64,000 nt of DNA from Rhipicephalus microplus (GCF_043290135.1 NC_134705.1:99078239-99142238); one strand, 5' to 3'; positions 52,768-63,925 are shown, counted from the stretch's first letter. The notes: generated by a model from the letters alone, not told the origin. Numbers and translations are program-made.

Positions 52768-54174
52768 TCCTTGGAATGTTTTAACGAGTCTAACGGAGCC
52801 AATGGAGCCGCCGTCAAACGCATTTGTTCCAAGACCGAAAGCGCCCTCGGACTGATTCGAAGAATCGCTAACAGGCACCGCGGAATCAGGGAGGACAATC
52901 TGATTCGGATTATCCAGGCATTCGTGCTATGCCACCTCGCTTATTCGGCGGCTATGCACAACTGGCTCGTGTCGGAGCGCAACAAAATCAATGCCCTAAT
53001 CAGAAGAGTCTTCAAGCTGGCCCTTGGCATTCCCGTTCGAACGCACACGGAAGACCTCCTGAAGTTGGGAATCCACAACACGTTCGAAGAAATTGTCGAA
53101 GCCCAAGAGTTTGCACAGTTTGTCAGACTGTCTGGCACCCCAACGGGTAGAGCCATACTCGGCATGCTGGGACGAAACCCCACGGTTGTCGGTCCTGACG
53201 CTGTGAAGCTGCCCAACGACGTAAGATCCAAGATCCAGATTGCGCGGATGCCACGCAATATGCATCCAATCTACAACGAAGCACGAAGACGAGCCAGGGG
53301 TAAATCTCTGCTCGCCAGTGCCCGCTTGGACAAGGATCGAGCCTGCTTCGTCGATGCTGCTTCGTACATTCAAGAAGAAGCCTTCTCCTCAGTGGTCGTC
53401 GACTGTGATTGCAGAGTCATCAGCTGCGCTACCAACCGCACTTCTAGTTCCAGCATTGCAGAGCAGGTTGCCATTGCTCTTGCATTGACGGACGGTGTAC
53501 ATGACACAATTTATTCAGACTCCAAGGCCGCTATCAAGGCCTTCCAGATGGGCATGGTGGCTCCCCAGGTCCTACAGATTATTCAAAAAGTCAAAGACCT
53601 CAAAAATTCCTCATTGGTCTGGTTTTCTGCGCACCTTGGAACCATTGAGGGTGCCTCGCTCAATCCCAACGAAGAGGCGCACTCGGCTGCACGAGGTTTG
53701 ACTGACCGTGTGCCGGGTAACGCGTCATCTCCTGGGCGACCTGAGCCTCTCTGCTCGTACAACGAGATATGCAAGCACCACTATCTGTCAAGAAGACTGC
53801 TGCCTTTACCACAGTCCTCGCTATGCAGGGCCCAAGCTGTTACTCTCCGACTGCTACAAACAAACACTTACCCGAGCCCTGCGGCACTGCACACAATGTA
53901 CCCTGAACGGTTTCCAAGCCCGGACTGCCCCCTGTGTGGTGGTTATGCGGACTTCGAGCATGTACTGTGGGGTTGCGCCTCTGCCGGTCCCCCTTTCACC
54001 CAAGAGGAATTGAAGCGACTCATTAAGGCCCAGGACCAGACCTCTCAAATCCTGGCCGTCCAGAGGGCCCGCGCGAGGGCCGTTAGGTTTAACCTGATGG
54101 TCCCCGAGTGGGCCTAGCCAGGTGACGCTGAGTTTACTCGCGTCTATTGTGGACCGAATAAAGTTGTTTCACTC
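52768..54174 (+). mobile_element. 5'-truncated I/R1-type LINE, 13-bp duplication
   Basis: Flanked by exact copies of ATTATTTATTACT (52755-52767, 54175-54187). It holds the 448-codon frame below and a 60-base 3' UTR with AATAAA (54157-54162) ending AAAGTTGTTTCACTC, without a poly(A) tail. It landed in the tail of the preceding LINE fragment. Confidence 0.85.
52771..54117 (+). CDS. LINE ORF2 C-terminal half (thumb, RNase H, zinc finger)
   Basis: An uninterrupted 448-residue frame whose first Met is internal to ORF2. Residues 1-170: post-RT region (AVKRICSKTESALGLIRRIANRHRGI). About 185-310: RNase H with CFVDAASY (Asp), SIAEQVAIALAL (Glu), TIYSDSKAAIKAF (Asp) and VWFSAHLGTIEGASLNPNEEAHSAAR (His, Asp replaced by Glu/Ala context). 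About 385-415: zinc finger CPLCGGYADFEHVLWGC. No stop occurs, so the insertion is probably recent, but without RT and endonuclease it is inactive. Confidence 0.8.
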   Translation: MECFNESNGANGAAVKRICSKTESALGLIRRIANRHRGIREDNLIRIIQAFVLCHLAYSAAMHNWLVSERNKINALIRRVFKLALGIPVRTHTEDLLKLGIHNTFEEIVEAQEFAQFVRLSGTPTGRAILGMLGRNPTVVGPDAVKLPNDVRSKIQIARMPRNMHPIYNEARRRARGKSLLASARLDKDRACFVDAASYIQEEAFSSVVVDCDCRVISCATNRTSSSSIAEQVAIALALTDGVHDTIYSDSKAAIKAFQMGMVAPQVLQIIQKVKDLKNSSLVWFSAHLGTIEGASLNPNEEAHSAARGLTDRVPGNASSPGRPEPLCSYNEICKHHYLSRRLLPLPQSSLCRAQAVTLRLLQTNTYPSPAALHTMYPERFPSPDCPLCGGYADFEHVLWGCASAGPPFTQEELKRLIKAQDQTSQILAVQRARARAVRFNLMVPEWA

Positions 54175-54187
54175 ATTATTTATTACT

Positions 54188-54412
54188 CCCCAGGGCAGAG
54201 TGAAGTAAACGCAGCTGAGTTGTAAGCATAACACCTCCTATCTCAAAATCGCTCAACTTGACTTTTTTTTCGTTTGCTCTTTTTATGTTTTTTACATTAG
54301 TCCTATTATATTACCAATTCGTTGAACATAGTTGAAATAATCACAGAAAAACTGCTCTACATTTTCTTGGCCAATTCCCCTGAGTGGGTATGAGCCATCA
54401 TATCAGGGAAAG
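54188..54412. other. Unassigned spacer
   Basis: AT-rich spacer between the LINE and the (AAAC)n run; nothing recognised. Confidence 0.5.
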
Positions 54413-54480
54413 AAACAAACAAACAAACAAACAAACAAACAAACAAACAAACAAACAAACAAACAAACAAACAAACAAAC
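54413..54480. repeat. (AAAC)n microsatellite
   Basis: About 17 AAAC units; the Cys-Leu-Phe-Val open frames on the other strand are artefacts. Confidence 0.97.
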
Positions 54481-54951
54481 GTGCTCGGACTGCAGCAGCG
54501 TTGTACGCTTTTGCTCGCCAGTATATTCGCCAGTACGCATTTGCTCGCCAGTGTGTACTTTATTGCCCGTAACATCATTGGTGGAAGGTGCGGGGTACCA
54601 CTCGCTATACAGCCCAACGAGCTGGATCTTCGCAGCGGACGGCGCATTGCAGCTACCACGATGACCGACCAGGGTACTCAATGTCAACAAGATCCGTCAG
54701 CCCCGCAGCCGATCATTGTGGTGCAACCTAGTGACCAAGTCCCATTCAACGGCACAAGTGCCATAGACGTCGATGACTGGCTGGTTCTATATGAACGCGT
54801 CAGCAGCAGCAATCATTGGGATCCGACGCTTATGTTGGCGAACATGATCTTCTACTTGCATGACACGGCAAAACTCTGGTACGAGACACATCAAGAAGAG
54901 GTGACTAGCTGGGACGTCTGTAAGCAGAAATTGCGCTATCTATTTGGGAAA
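54481..54951 (+). pseudogene. gag: E6: Ty3 LTR end, primer site and gag 5' half
   Basis: 54481-54577 looks like the end of a 5' LTR (three TGCTCGCCAGT-like units, end AACATCA), followed by a primer site TGGTGGAAGGTGCGGGG (54579-54595). Gag from ATG 54661 or upstream: PFNGTSAIDVDDWLVLYERV, DPTLMLANMIFYLHDTAKLWYE, CKQKLRYLFGK. Coding stops at 54951 where a 6.5 kb insert begins; the matching continuation is at 61504. Confidence 0.85.
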
Positions 54952-55054
54952 TTTGGTTGCAAAGGTAGCAAGTACACTTTAAATTGCTAATATTTATTTT
55001 GTACTTGCTTTTTTATATGTGGTACTTTGTTTATATATGTACTTGCATTGATAT

Positions 55055-55507
55055 TTGTTATTTTTTTTCTTTTTGGTTTATGGTATAAAAGCTCGCATAG
55101 CCTGTTCTTTTTTTTCAAAAATATCTTCGCAAAATTTGAATTGCACTGTGTCTAATACTAGTATCATTTTGAATATGACGAATGACATAGCTATAAATAT
55201 TTTCCATCGACGGAACCTTTTGAATCAGACATATTTTGAAACTGTCAAATATTTCCTTCCGCATGGCACAAGCTTGCCAGAGAGCATTGCGGATAAAATG
55301 GAAATACGACTAAGAAGTGTGTGCACAAGCGCAGATGCGAAATGCAGGAAGACAAAGGGTCGTTCAAAGGAATGTTTCTTGAAAAATGAGTGTCACGTGA
55401 AGGTTGATTTTGTCAACGAATGTTCTGATAGTAGGAACCTGCCTGAAGAAAGTGTCAAGGACATAATTATAAAAGCCTTAAAAGAGGCTCGGCTGAAGAG
55501 TCTATAG
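55055..55507 (+). CDS. Open frame of unknown function in the RTE insert
   Basis: 150 codons with a hydrophobic start (MLFFFFLVYGIKARIACSFF) that is partly a T-run effect. The later part has ordinary composition with six cysteines and a charged end (SVKDIIIKALKEARLKSL). I recognise no domain. It precedes the piggyBac site and could be the end of a host or element gene carried along 5' of the RTE. Whether it is translated is unknown. Confidence 0.35.
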   Translation: MLFFFFLVYGIKARIACSFFSKISSQNLNCTVSNTSIILNMTNDIAINIFHRRNLLNQTYFETVKYFLPHGTSLPESIADKMEIRLRSVCTSADAKCRKTKGRSKECFLKNECHVKVDFVNECSDSRNLPEESVKDIIIKALKEARLKSL

Positions 55508-55539
55508 GAGTCCTAAGAGAATCACTTCGTGCCTTTTAA

Positions 55540-58096
55540 CCCTTTATGGGACACAATGAGAAAAAACACGATCAATTCATTTTGTCTGTATAAAACTGAT
55601 GGTTACTACATCACTATGTGACATAAAATTTTAGTTTCGTCAGTGCAAAGGGGGACTCAAAAAAAGTGGGACGCATATGTCCCACTGGTTGTTCAGACAA
55701 CCAGAGAATGTGGGACAATATGGTCCCAGTAACCACATTCGACAGGGCTGTTGGCAATAAAAAAATGTGGGTACTAAATTTATTCAAAATTGCACTCTTG
55801 CAAACAGCAACGTCTGGCTGTATGAAAACCTTAACTTTCCGTTATGAAAAGGCAGGAAACATGTAGCACACAACGGCACGTTGCAGACTTTGCATACAAG
55901 TGCCATCCTAATTTCCTTCGCCTTGGTAGAACACCACCTGCACCGTTTACGTCCGGTTGTCTTCACAGGGTGGTGGTCACCTTTGTGAAATCTGATTTCT
56001 CCAGGAACGCCCACCATCTTCTGTCCAGACTGACGTCCACGCTTCTTGTGCTGAAAAGCGGGAATGACCGTCTTTTTCCTGAAGCTCTGACCGCTGATAA
56101 GCTCCCTGCCAAGGGCAAGACGAAACCACAAGTATTCGTTTGGTGTGAAGTGGCAATGCTGAATGAAAGCGTTGACTACAGCTGCATCTAAGAGGTAATA
56201 GAAGAGTCTGTACCAACCCTTTTTCGACCTACGGTCACACATATATGCGTTACGCTTTTGGTCGAATCGGTCGACACCCCCCATGAACTTATTGTAGTCA
56301 GAGACTACTTTGGGGCATGTCACGCCCACCTTGGCTCCTTTAGAAAGCGTCCGGTTCACTTCAACCACCTCAGATGGATCATGGAAGTTTGACAGCATCG
56401 CCACATTTCGGTTGTCACGCCACTGGTACGCCATCAATTGCCCTTTGATCGCCAAACATAGTCCCCTCTCTTCAATTTCTGGTCAACTTTGATTTCATGA
56501 GGTAAATCCTTCCTATTTGTTCTAATCGTGCCTGCTGCCATAATTTGTTTTTCTGAAAGCTCTTCCATGAGCTTGGTCGTATTGAAGAAGTTATCAAAGT
56601 AGAGCGTACTGTCTTCGTCAACATTGTTGCAAAGAGAAAGAACGACATGTTCTCCAAGTGTACGACCAGCCTCTCTTTCTGCTGACTTCCCTTCATATAT
56701 TTGAAACTCGCAGAGGTAGCCAGTCACAGAGTCCGCTCTACACCATACCTTGTACCCGCGTTTTATTGGTTTCTTGGGGGCATGCTGTTTCAAAGCCGAT
56801 CGTCCTTTGAAACGCACCATACTTTCGTCAATTACCTGGTGGCCAGAAGGCTTGTACTCTTGAAGAAACTTTTTGTTCAAGGTGTCCACAAGAGGTAGTA
56901 TTTGGGTCAGTCTATCAAAACCCTCTTCACCTTTACTTTTTATCTTCTCATTGTCGTAAAAGTGCAGTGAGTTCATAATGGCCTGAAACCTCTTGAATGT
57001 CATCACACTGGATATCTCCTTCACATTGAAAAAGCTGTCGCTACTCCAGTAGAGGTACAGATGGTGCGCAGGATTTACGCTCATCAAAATAAGAATGCCC
57101 AAATAGGCTTTCAGTTCACCTTTTGTTAGATCGTGCCACCCTCTTCGAGCCTCCTGCCTGGCATAGCGGTTTGTTTCAAGCACGATCATTTCAAGTACAT
57201 CATCACTGAAGTACAGGCTGAATGACTCGGACGGTGTACAAGATGAGGACAACTTGCTTGAATACTGCGGATCCAGGCTACTCACAGAGCGATTGTTGAG
57301 AACCGGAAAAGCTGTAGACCACAAAGCGGTTCCTTCCGAGGCAACATCTCGGCTGTCAGAGTTATCCGATTGGACTGGCTCAGGACTTCTCGGGCGTTTT
57401 TTCTTTTTTTGGGCTTCTTCCTGACGTACGATGATCGTCTCCTTTTTCCTGTGCTTGTGGATGGCTGATCAAGCGCGTTGTCATCTGAGTGACTTTCCTC
57501 GACCGGAGCCAGCGCGGGCACAACTTCATTCTCACTGTCTGCAAGTTCACTCTCGATGTCGCTTTCTCGAGGATCATCTGGAAGCCTGAACAGAAGCTCA
57601 ACCGCTTCTTCAACTGATAGCGACCTCCCTGGAATGAAAAGAGAATGCAATAGCGCGCTAAAATTCCGACGTAAGCGAGAAGAAAATTAGGCCTAGGAAA
57701 TTTCGCCAGCTCTGAGTTGCGTCACTCATGTGTCACAACTTTCCGGGTAGCCAGTACGACAATAAAATCAGAAAACATAACACAGTGATTCTATATAAAA
57801 GCCCACACGAGAAATAAAACTTTCACACTTACTTGTCATTGTGTATTTAGTGCACGTCGACTCAAAATACCCGCGAAACTAAGCGCGGTGAACGAATTCG
57901 GAACGCTTCGAATGAAACGTTATATTGTGCTGCCCCCTAGAGCTTCGTAGAAAATAATGTTTAAAAACGTTAGGTTAGACACTCACTAGATGGAGACAGC
58001 AGTCTCAACTAAACAGCAGCGGTGGTTTTGGTGTGGCGCGGCTTTTAAACTGCAGTCAAAAAGTGGGTTGTAAATGTCCCACTGTACCATAAAGGG
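55540..58096 (-). mobile_element. piggyBac DNA transposon
   Basis: 2,557 bp between two TTAA sites (55536-55539, 58097-58100), the piggyBac target duplication. Terminal inverted repeats CCCTTTATGG(G/T)ACA. Subterminal palindromes GTGGGAC-GCATAT-GTCCCAC (55666-55685), TGGGAC-AATATG-GTCCCA (55711-55728) and GTGGGTT-GTAAAT-GTCCCAC (about 58063-58082). The transposase lies on the minus strand. Confidence 0.95.
55784..57650 (-). pseudogene. piggyBac transposase, two frameshifts
   Basis: Three overlapping minus-strand frames give a nearly complete DDE transposase. 57282-57650: acidic N-terminus and a Lys/Arg-rich segment. 56434-57324: core with WHDLTKGELKAYLGILILMS, GHQVIDESMVRFKGR (first Asp), TLYFDNFFNT (second Asp). 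55784-56455: CPKVVSDYNKFMGGVDRFDQ (third Asp) and a C-terminal cysteine-rich zinc domain CRWCSTKAKEIRMALVCKVCNVPLCATC. Frameshifts fall near 57300 and 56450. The catalytic aspartates remain. The family cuts and pastes DNA at TTAA. Confidence 0.93.
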
Positions 58097-58314
58097 TTAA
58101 AACAAATGTGTGCGGCTTGAAGAAGATTAGCAAAGGTTGTCCTCTGTTTGGGAAAAATAAAGGGCTGCATATTTGTGGTAAATTTGCTGGAGAGGGATCC
58201 AAAAGTTCCGACAAACGAAAGCTCCACAGTGCTGGCAATGCAGTTTTTTATGCACTACAAGGCATTTTAGAGAGCTACGGCTTATATTTGTGCCAACTTA
58301 TAGTGAATGAATCA

Positions 58315-58383
58315 GCAGCAATGTGTAGTGGTTAGAGCATCCGCCTCGCATGCGAAAGGTCCGTGGTTCAATCCCGATGCCGC
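58315..58383 (+). tRNA. tRNA-like sequence, Ala(CGC)-like, degenerate
   Basis: A-box TGTAGTGGTTAGAGC, anticodon arm TCCGC-CTCGCAT-GCGAA (one mismatch; loop gives CGC), and B-box TGGTTCAATCCC. The acceptor GCAGCAA pairs with ATGCCGC at only five of seven positions. It is likely a tRNA-derived promoter of a SINE or of the RTE 5' region rather than a working tRNA gene. Confidence 0.5.
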
Positions 58384-61300
58384 GCACCTCCAAACCGAAT
58401 TAAAAAAAAAATTCGCGTAGTGATGGAACTGCATTACGAGGCCTGGGGTGCGGCCTCAACGATAACCACCGCCGGGAACGCACTCCCTCACTAGAGAAGG
58501 ATGGCCACTCTGGTGCAGTATCTGGACACTACCTCCCACATGCATACGTCAAATAACTCACGGCCCTCATCCCCAGCAGCTGCGAAGCAACTGACCACGG
58601 CGGCGGTCAGATCTGCAACGCAGCTGAGGGTACTAAGAATCTCTGGATCCGGACAGGCCGCCATTGGAACCTGAACTTGGCAACGTTTAACGCTAGAACC
58701 TTATCTAGTGAGGGCAGTCTAGCTGTACTATTCGAGGAGCCAGAGTGTGTTAAATGGGCTATAGTAGGCCTCAGTGAGGTTAGGAGGACAGATGAGGCAT
58801 ATATGGTGCTAAAGAATGGGCACGTCCTTTGCTATCCGGGCTTGGCTGACAGAAGAGAACTGGGAGTGGGGCTCTTAATTCACAGAAACATAGCTGGCAA
58901 CATAGAGGAATACTATAGCATAATTGAAAGGGTAGTAGGTATCCTAATTAAACTCAATAATAGATACAAGATTAAGGTGGTACAGGCTAACACGCCTACA
59001 TCCAGCCATGATGACGCTTCAGTTGAAAGCTTCTATGAGGACGTAGAATCGGCAATGAGTAAGGTAAAAACACAGAATACAATACTGATGGGAGACTTTA
59101 ATGCGAAGGTAGGGAAGAAGCAGGCGGGAGACCAGGCAGTAGGAGATTATGGCATCGGTACTAGAAACGCCAGAGGAGAGTTACTAGTAGAATTCGCAGA
59201 ACGCAATAATTTACGGATTTTGAATACCTTCTACCGAAAACGAGGAAACCGCATGTGGACATGGAGGAGCCCTAATGGCGAAAATAAGAACGAAATAGAC
59301 TTTATAATGAGTGCACACCCAGGCATCGTGCAGGACGTGGAAGTGCTTAGCAGGGTACGATGCAGTGACGATAGAATGATACGGTCTCGAATTCGCCTAG
59401 ATTTGAGGAAGGAACGACAGAAACTGATACGCTAGAAGCCAATCAATGAGCTAGGACTGAGAGGGAAAGTACAGGACTTCAGAGTCTCGCTTCAGAACAG
59501 GTACTCGGCTCTAAGTGAGGAGACCAACCTTAGCATAGATACAATGAATGATAATCTGACGAGTATCATTACGGAGTGTGCAGTGGAAGTTGGAGGCAGG
59601 GTAGTTAGACAGGACACTGGCAAGCTTTCCCAGGAAACGAAGAATCTCATTAGGAAGAGTCAAATCATGAAAGTCTCAAGTACAACAGACCGAACAGAAC
59701 TGGCAGAGCTTTCGAAGCTGATTAATAGGCGTAAGGTATCCGATGTAAGAAGGTATAACATGGAGAGAATTGAACACGCTCTGAAAAACGGAGGAAGCGT
59801 CAAAGCAGTGAAGAGGAAACTTGGGATAGGCAAAAATCGGATGTATGCACTAAGGGACAAAGAAGGCAAAATAACTACCTATATGAATAGGATAGGTAAA
59901 CTAGCGGACTAGTTTTACAGAGATCTGTACAGTAGCCGGGACAACCACGACATTAGTACTATAAGAACTAGCAGTAACCCAGATGAAACCCCACCAGTAA
60001 TGATAGAAGAAGTCAGAAAAACTTTGGAAAGCATGCAAAGAGGCAAAGCTGTTGGTGAGGACAAGGTAACATCAGATCTGCTGAAAGATGGAGGACAAAT
60101 TGTGTTAGAAAAACTAGCCACCCTGTTTACGAAGTGTCCCCTGACGGGAAGGGTACCAGAGCCTTGGAAGAACGCTATCATCCTAATACATAAGAAAGGA
60201 GATGACAAGGACCTGAAGAATTTTAGGCCGATTAGCTTGCTCTGTGTAGTATACAAGCTATTTACAAAGGTAATTGGTAACAGAGTAAAGAAAACATCAG
60301 AATTGAATCAACCAAAGGAACAAGCAGGATTTCGAACAGGCTACTCAACAATCAACCACATTCATACTATCAATCAGGTAATAGAGAAATGCTCAGAATA
60401 TAACCAACCACTATACATAGCCTTCATATATTACGAAAAGGCGTTTGATTCAGTAGAAATATCAGCTTTCATGCAGACACAGCGGAGTCAGAGCGTCGAT
60501 GATGTATACATAAACATCCTGGAAGAAATCTACAGGGGATCAACTGCTACCATAGTGCTTCATAAAGAAAGCAACAGAATACCAATTAAGAAGCGTGTAA
60601 GGCAGGGGGACAAAATCTCCCCAATGCTATTTACCGCGTGCTTACAGGAGGTTTTCAGAAGCCTAGAATGGGAACAGTTTGGGATAAGAGTTAATGGAGA
60701 GTACCTTAGTAACCTGCGCTTCGCCGATGACATTGCATTGCTGAGTAACTCAGGGGACGAATCGCAACTCATGATTACGGAGTTAGACAAGGAGAGCAGA
60801 AAGGTGGGTCTTAAAATGAATCTGCAGAAAACGAAAGTAATGTACAATAACCTCGGAAAAGAGCAGCGCTTCGAGAAAGGTAATAGTGCACTTCAAGTTG
60901 TAAAAGACTATGTCTACTTAGGGCAGGTAATAACCGCGGAGCCGAACCACGAGGTTGAAGTAACTAGAACAATAAAGATGGGGTGGAGCACATTTGGTAA
61001 GCACTCTCAAGTTATGACAGGTAGAATGCCATTATCCCTCTAGAGGAAGGTATATAACAGCTGTATCTTGCTGGTACTTAGCTACGGAGCAGAAACCCGG
61101 AGGCTTACAAAGAGGGTTCAGCTTAAATTGAGGACGACGCAGCGAGCAATGGAAAGAAAAATGGTAGGTGTAGCCTTAAGAGACAAGAAGAGAGCACAGT
61201 GGATTAGGGAACAAACGGGGGTGAAGGATATTAGCTGAAATCAAGAAGAAGAAATGGACATCGGCTGGGCATGTGGCGCGTAGACAGGATAACCGCTGGA

Positions 61301-61493
61301 CGTTAAAGGTAACTAACTGGATTCCAAGAGAAGGCAAGTGGGTTAGGGGGAGACAGAAGGTTAGGTGGGCAGAAAAGATTAAGAAGTTTGCGGGTATAAA
61401 TTGGCAGCAGCGAGCACAGGACTGGGTTAAGTGGCGGAACATGGGAAAGGCCTTTGTCCTGCAGTGGATTTAGTCAGGCTGATGATGATGATG
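58325..61493 (+). mobile_element. RTE-type LINE
   Basis: 5' UTR (58384-58676), one long ORF with three TAG stops and a late frameshift, and a 3' end GGATTTAGTCAGGCTGATGATGATGATG, the short tandem tail typical of RTE. The true left limit may be 54952 according to the target duplication. Confidence 0.85.
58677..61473 (+). pseudogene. RTE ORF: APE endonuclease and reverse transcriptase
   Basis: One frame from ATG 58677. Endonuclease (to 59435): ATFNARTL, VGLSEVRR (E), LMGDFNAKVG (D, N), NEIDFIMSAHPG, and CSDDRMIRS, where the usual SDH has lost its catalytic His. TAG stops at 59433, 59910 and 61041. RT (60000-61043): NAIILIHKKGDDKDLKNFRPISLL, KEQAGFRTGYSTINHI, IAFIYYEKAFDSV, RVRQGDKISPMLFTACL, LRFADDIALL (catalytic ADD). 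After a frameshift near 61230 the C-terminus HVARRQDNRW...VRWAEKIKKFAG (61273-61473) follows. It is inactive. The clade is recognised from the endonuclease and C-terminal blocks. Confidence 0.9.
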
Positions 61494-61503
61494 ATTTGGG
61501 AAA

Positions 61504-62360
61504 CCCATCGGACGTCAAGTGGCCGCAAAGAAAGAGCTTGCGACTCGTGCCCAGACATCCACAGAGCCGTACATCGCGTACATCCAGGACGTGTTGGCTT
61601 TGTGCCGCAAGTTCCACAAGGACATGCTCGACGAGGACAAAGCTGGACACATCCTCGAAGTAATTGCCGATGACGCCTTCAATTTTCTCCTGTGCAAGGA
61701 CTGCTCGACGGTGGAGTCGGTCATCGAAGCATGTCGTCGCTTCAAACAGGCAAAAAGTAGGCGCATAGTTCACCGATTTGACCGCCTTCCCAACACGGCG
61801 GCTACGTACTCTTGCGAAGATTTGCCCACACTACATCAACCACCAGCACCGGAAAACGTCACCAGAATAGTCCGTTGGGAACTCGAGGCTATGGCACCCG
61901 CTATGTCTAGCGTCAGCGCGCCAGGACACAACCTCGATGCTGTTTCAATGATACAGGCCGTGGTTCGCCAAGAGATCGCGAATATGGGCATTTCGCCACC
62001 TCATCAAAATGCCCTTGCTACTTCCAGCTCGGCTTCAGTCGTTGCGGGTGCCACTTCGAACCACACGTTCACGCCACGACGAAACCCAGCTGAATGATGC
62101 GCTCATGAGCATTGGCCCATATGTTTCACGTGCCATCGGATAGAACAGATCGCTCGCCATTGCCGCAGCCGTCGGATCTCATCACCTCGACCAAGCTTCT
62201 ACGATTGGGAACCTCGCTTCAAACGTGTACCTTATGCCCCGTCCAACCGTGCTGAGACAGGGGCAGAGCATAATCCAGAACGTCGGACCAGCCGCTCGCC
62301 ATCGCCCGTGCGTCATCACCCTCAGGCATCTACTTGGCCCGTGACAATATAAAAGGTCAA
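61504..62360 (+). pseudogene. gag: E6 gag 3' half
   Basis: Continues the gag of 54481-54951: KELATRAQTSTEPYIAYIQDVLALCRKF, DKAGHILEVIADDAFNFLL, CSTVESVIEACRRFKQAKSRR, TRIVRWELEAMAPAM. There is a TGA at 62095, then CFTCHRIEQIARHC, a zinc knuckle with its His replaced by Gln, and an Arg/Ser-rich tail. No pol follows. Confidence 0.85.
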
Positions 62361-63925
62361 CAGAGGACACTTTCATAGGCCCCAGCGGCTGACCTTAGGT
62401 CCCTAGATGAAACAAGTTTCCGAAGTAGCATCACTCATTGTTCTCGATGCTGTCCTCTTCACTCTCTCACTTAGCTCTCCTTTTCTCTGCCTTCTGTGTC
62501 TGTAACTGGTCCATTCCTTTCACATTATCTTGCAAATGACTGGTGGTCTTATGTATTACTATGCAAAAACTTCAAAACGACTATGCATGCACATATGGCT
62601 GCCGCCGGATTTTCGCCGTGAAAAAAGATGAAATCGTAGCCAGGACATAAACTGAAAAGGAGGAGCGTTTCAGTTGGCACCAGGTCGGTCAAGATTGTTT
62701 AGTGTTGCTTGTTCAATGCAATATTGGAGTTTTTCAACAGTGCTGGGTTGCCGTAAAAGCAACGAAAACGGTTTTACCCTGTTCAACTTTCTTTGTGCTG
62801 TCCGAAATGAAGCATATCATGAAGTGTAGCTATAAAACACTTCATGCGAACGCTTTCGCACAACTCCGTCGACGTACGTCGACGCGGATCTGCGAAGGGA
62901 GTTCATTTGTCAATTTTTATTGAAACGCCAGGAGCGCGTCTAATGCATGTCTAGTGGATGCCAGTTGTTAAAAATACTTGCGCGTATGATGGAGCGTGTA
63001 ATGAATATACATTGAGGAACATTTCACATTTGACCAGTTGGCCAGAACGCGGCATATAGAAGCCGAAACGCGCTACTTCGGAATACCTCCCCAGTAGAAC
63101 TCTCGATTTTCAGGAAGATCCACACACCGCACCTGACTAACCTGGCATCACGATTGTCGAAACGGGCAAGATTAAAAAAACTGTCATCGCAGTGCCGCTA
63201 GTAGAGCATTCGCACTAGTCTGGCTATGGTTCTTCCTTGCGTGTGCAAAAGACGGCTGTAATCACTCGCCACAACGTCACGCCCTGTGGTCACTGACAAG
63301 GATGCAGCAAGAAGCGCGTTCACTGTGTAGCAGCACGAACTAAACACATTCAGAGAACTGAACTTGTTATAACTGGAAAAACTACGCTATACGACGTGAG
63401 ACGCCATGGCTTGTGGTGTGAAATATGGAACAGCACAACGTTGCCAGTTGAGTAACGCACATCTCACTTCCCTTTGTGTTGTACCGTTTATGTTCATTAA
63501 TAAAAGCAATCCTACGACTCATTTCGTTTCATTTTGTTTCATTTACATCTATTCACCATTGCAACTGAACACTGGCATTCGTTTTTTGATAAAAGATTCG
63601 AACCTTCTAGGGGGCATTTCAGTAACATAGACGAGGAGGAAAGGGAAAGGTGTCGCTACCTCGAAAACTTGTTTTATATAGGGACCTTAGCTGATTTGGG
63701 TTCGCAGCTTACCAAACGAGTGTGGGAAACTTTGCAACCTCGGAGATGGCAGAACACAGAAAAGATCAGCTCGAAGGCAATTTCGTAGTGACTAGGAATA
63801 TTATAGCCTCCGAGACCACTTCTACGTGCGTGCTCGTCTCTGAGGTTATGATTTAATTTGATTGCGATAGCAATTATATGGACACTCTCGGCTGGATTTT
63901 GCTCCCGACGTCTGCATCACTCACC

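Larger units (their letters stand above)
54952..61493 (+). mobile_element. 6.5 kb insert in E6 gag ending in an RTE LINE
   Basis: Flanked by exact ATTTGGGAAA (54942-54951, 61494-61503). The E6 gag frame is restored when one copy and the insert are removed. The right end is the (GAT)n tail of the RTE LINE, so the duplication belongs to RTE integration. The left 0.8 kb (54952-55539 and 58101-58314) is unlike RTE and includes an open frame and a tRNA-like sequence. A piggyBac element later inserted into that part. Confidence 0.75.

Noticed and set aside
54357..54690. Cys-Leu-Phe-Val repeat protein and Lys-Gln-Thr-Asn repeat protein
   Set aside because: Both are frames through the (AAAC)n run.
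58315..58383. Functional tRNA-Ala gene
   Set aside because: Acceptor stem mismatches and a mismatch in the anticodon stem; it is joined to LINE sequence and fits a tRNA-derived repeat better.
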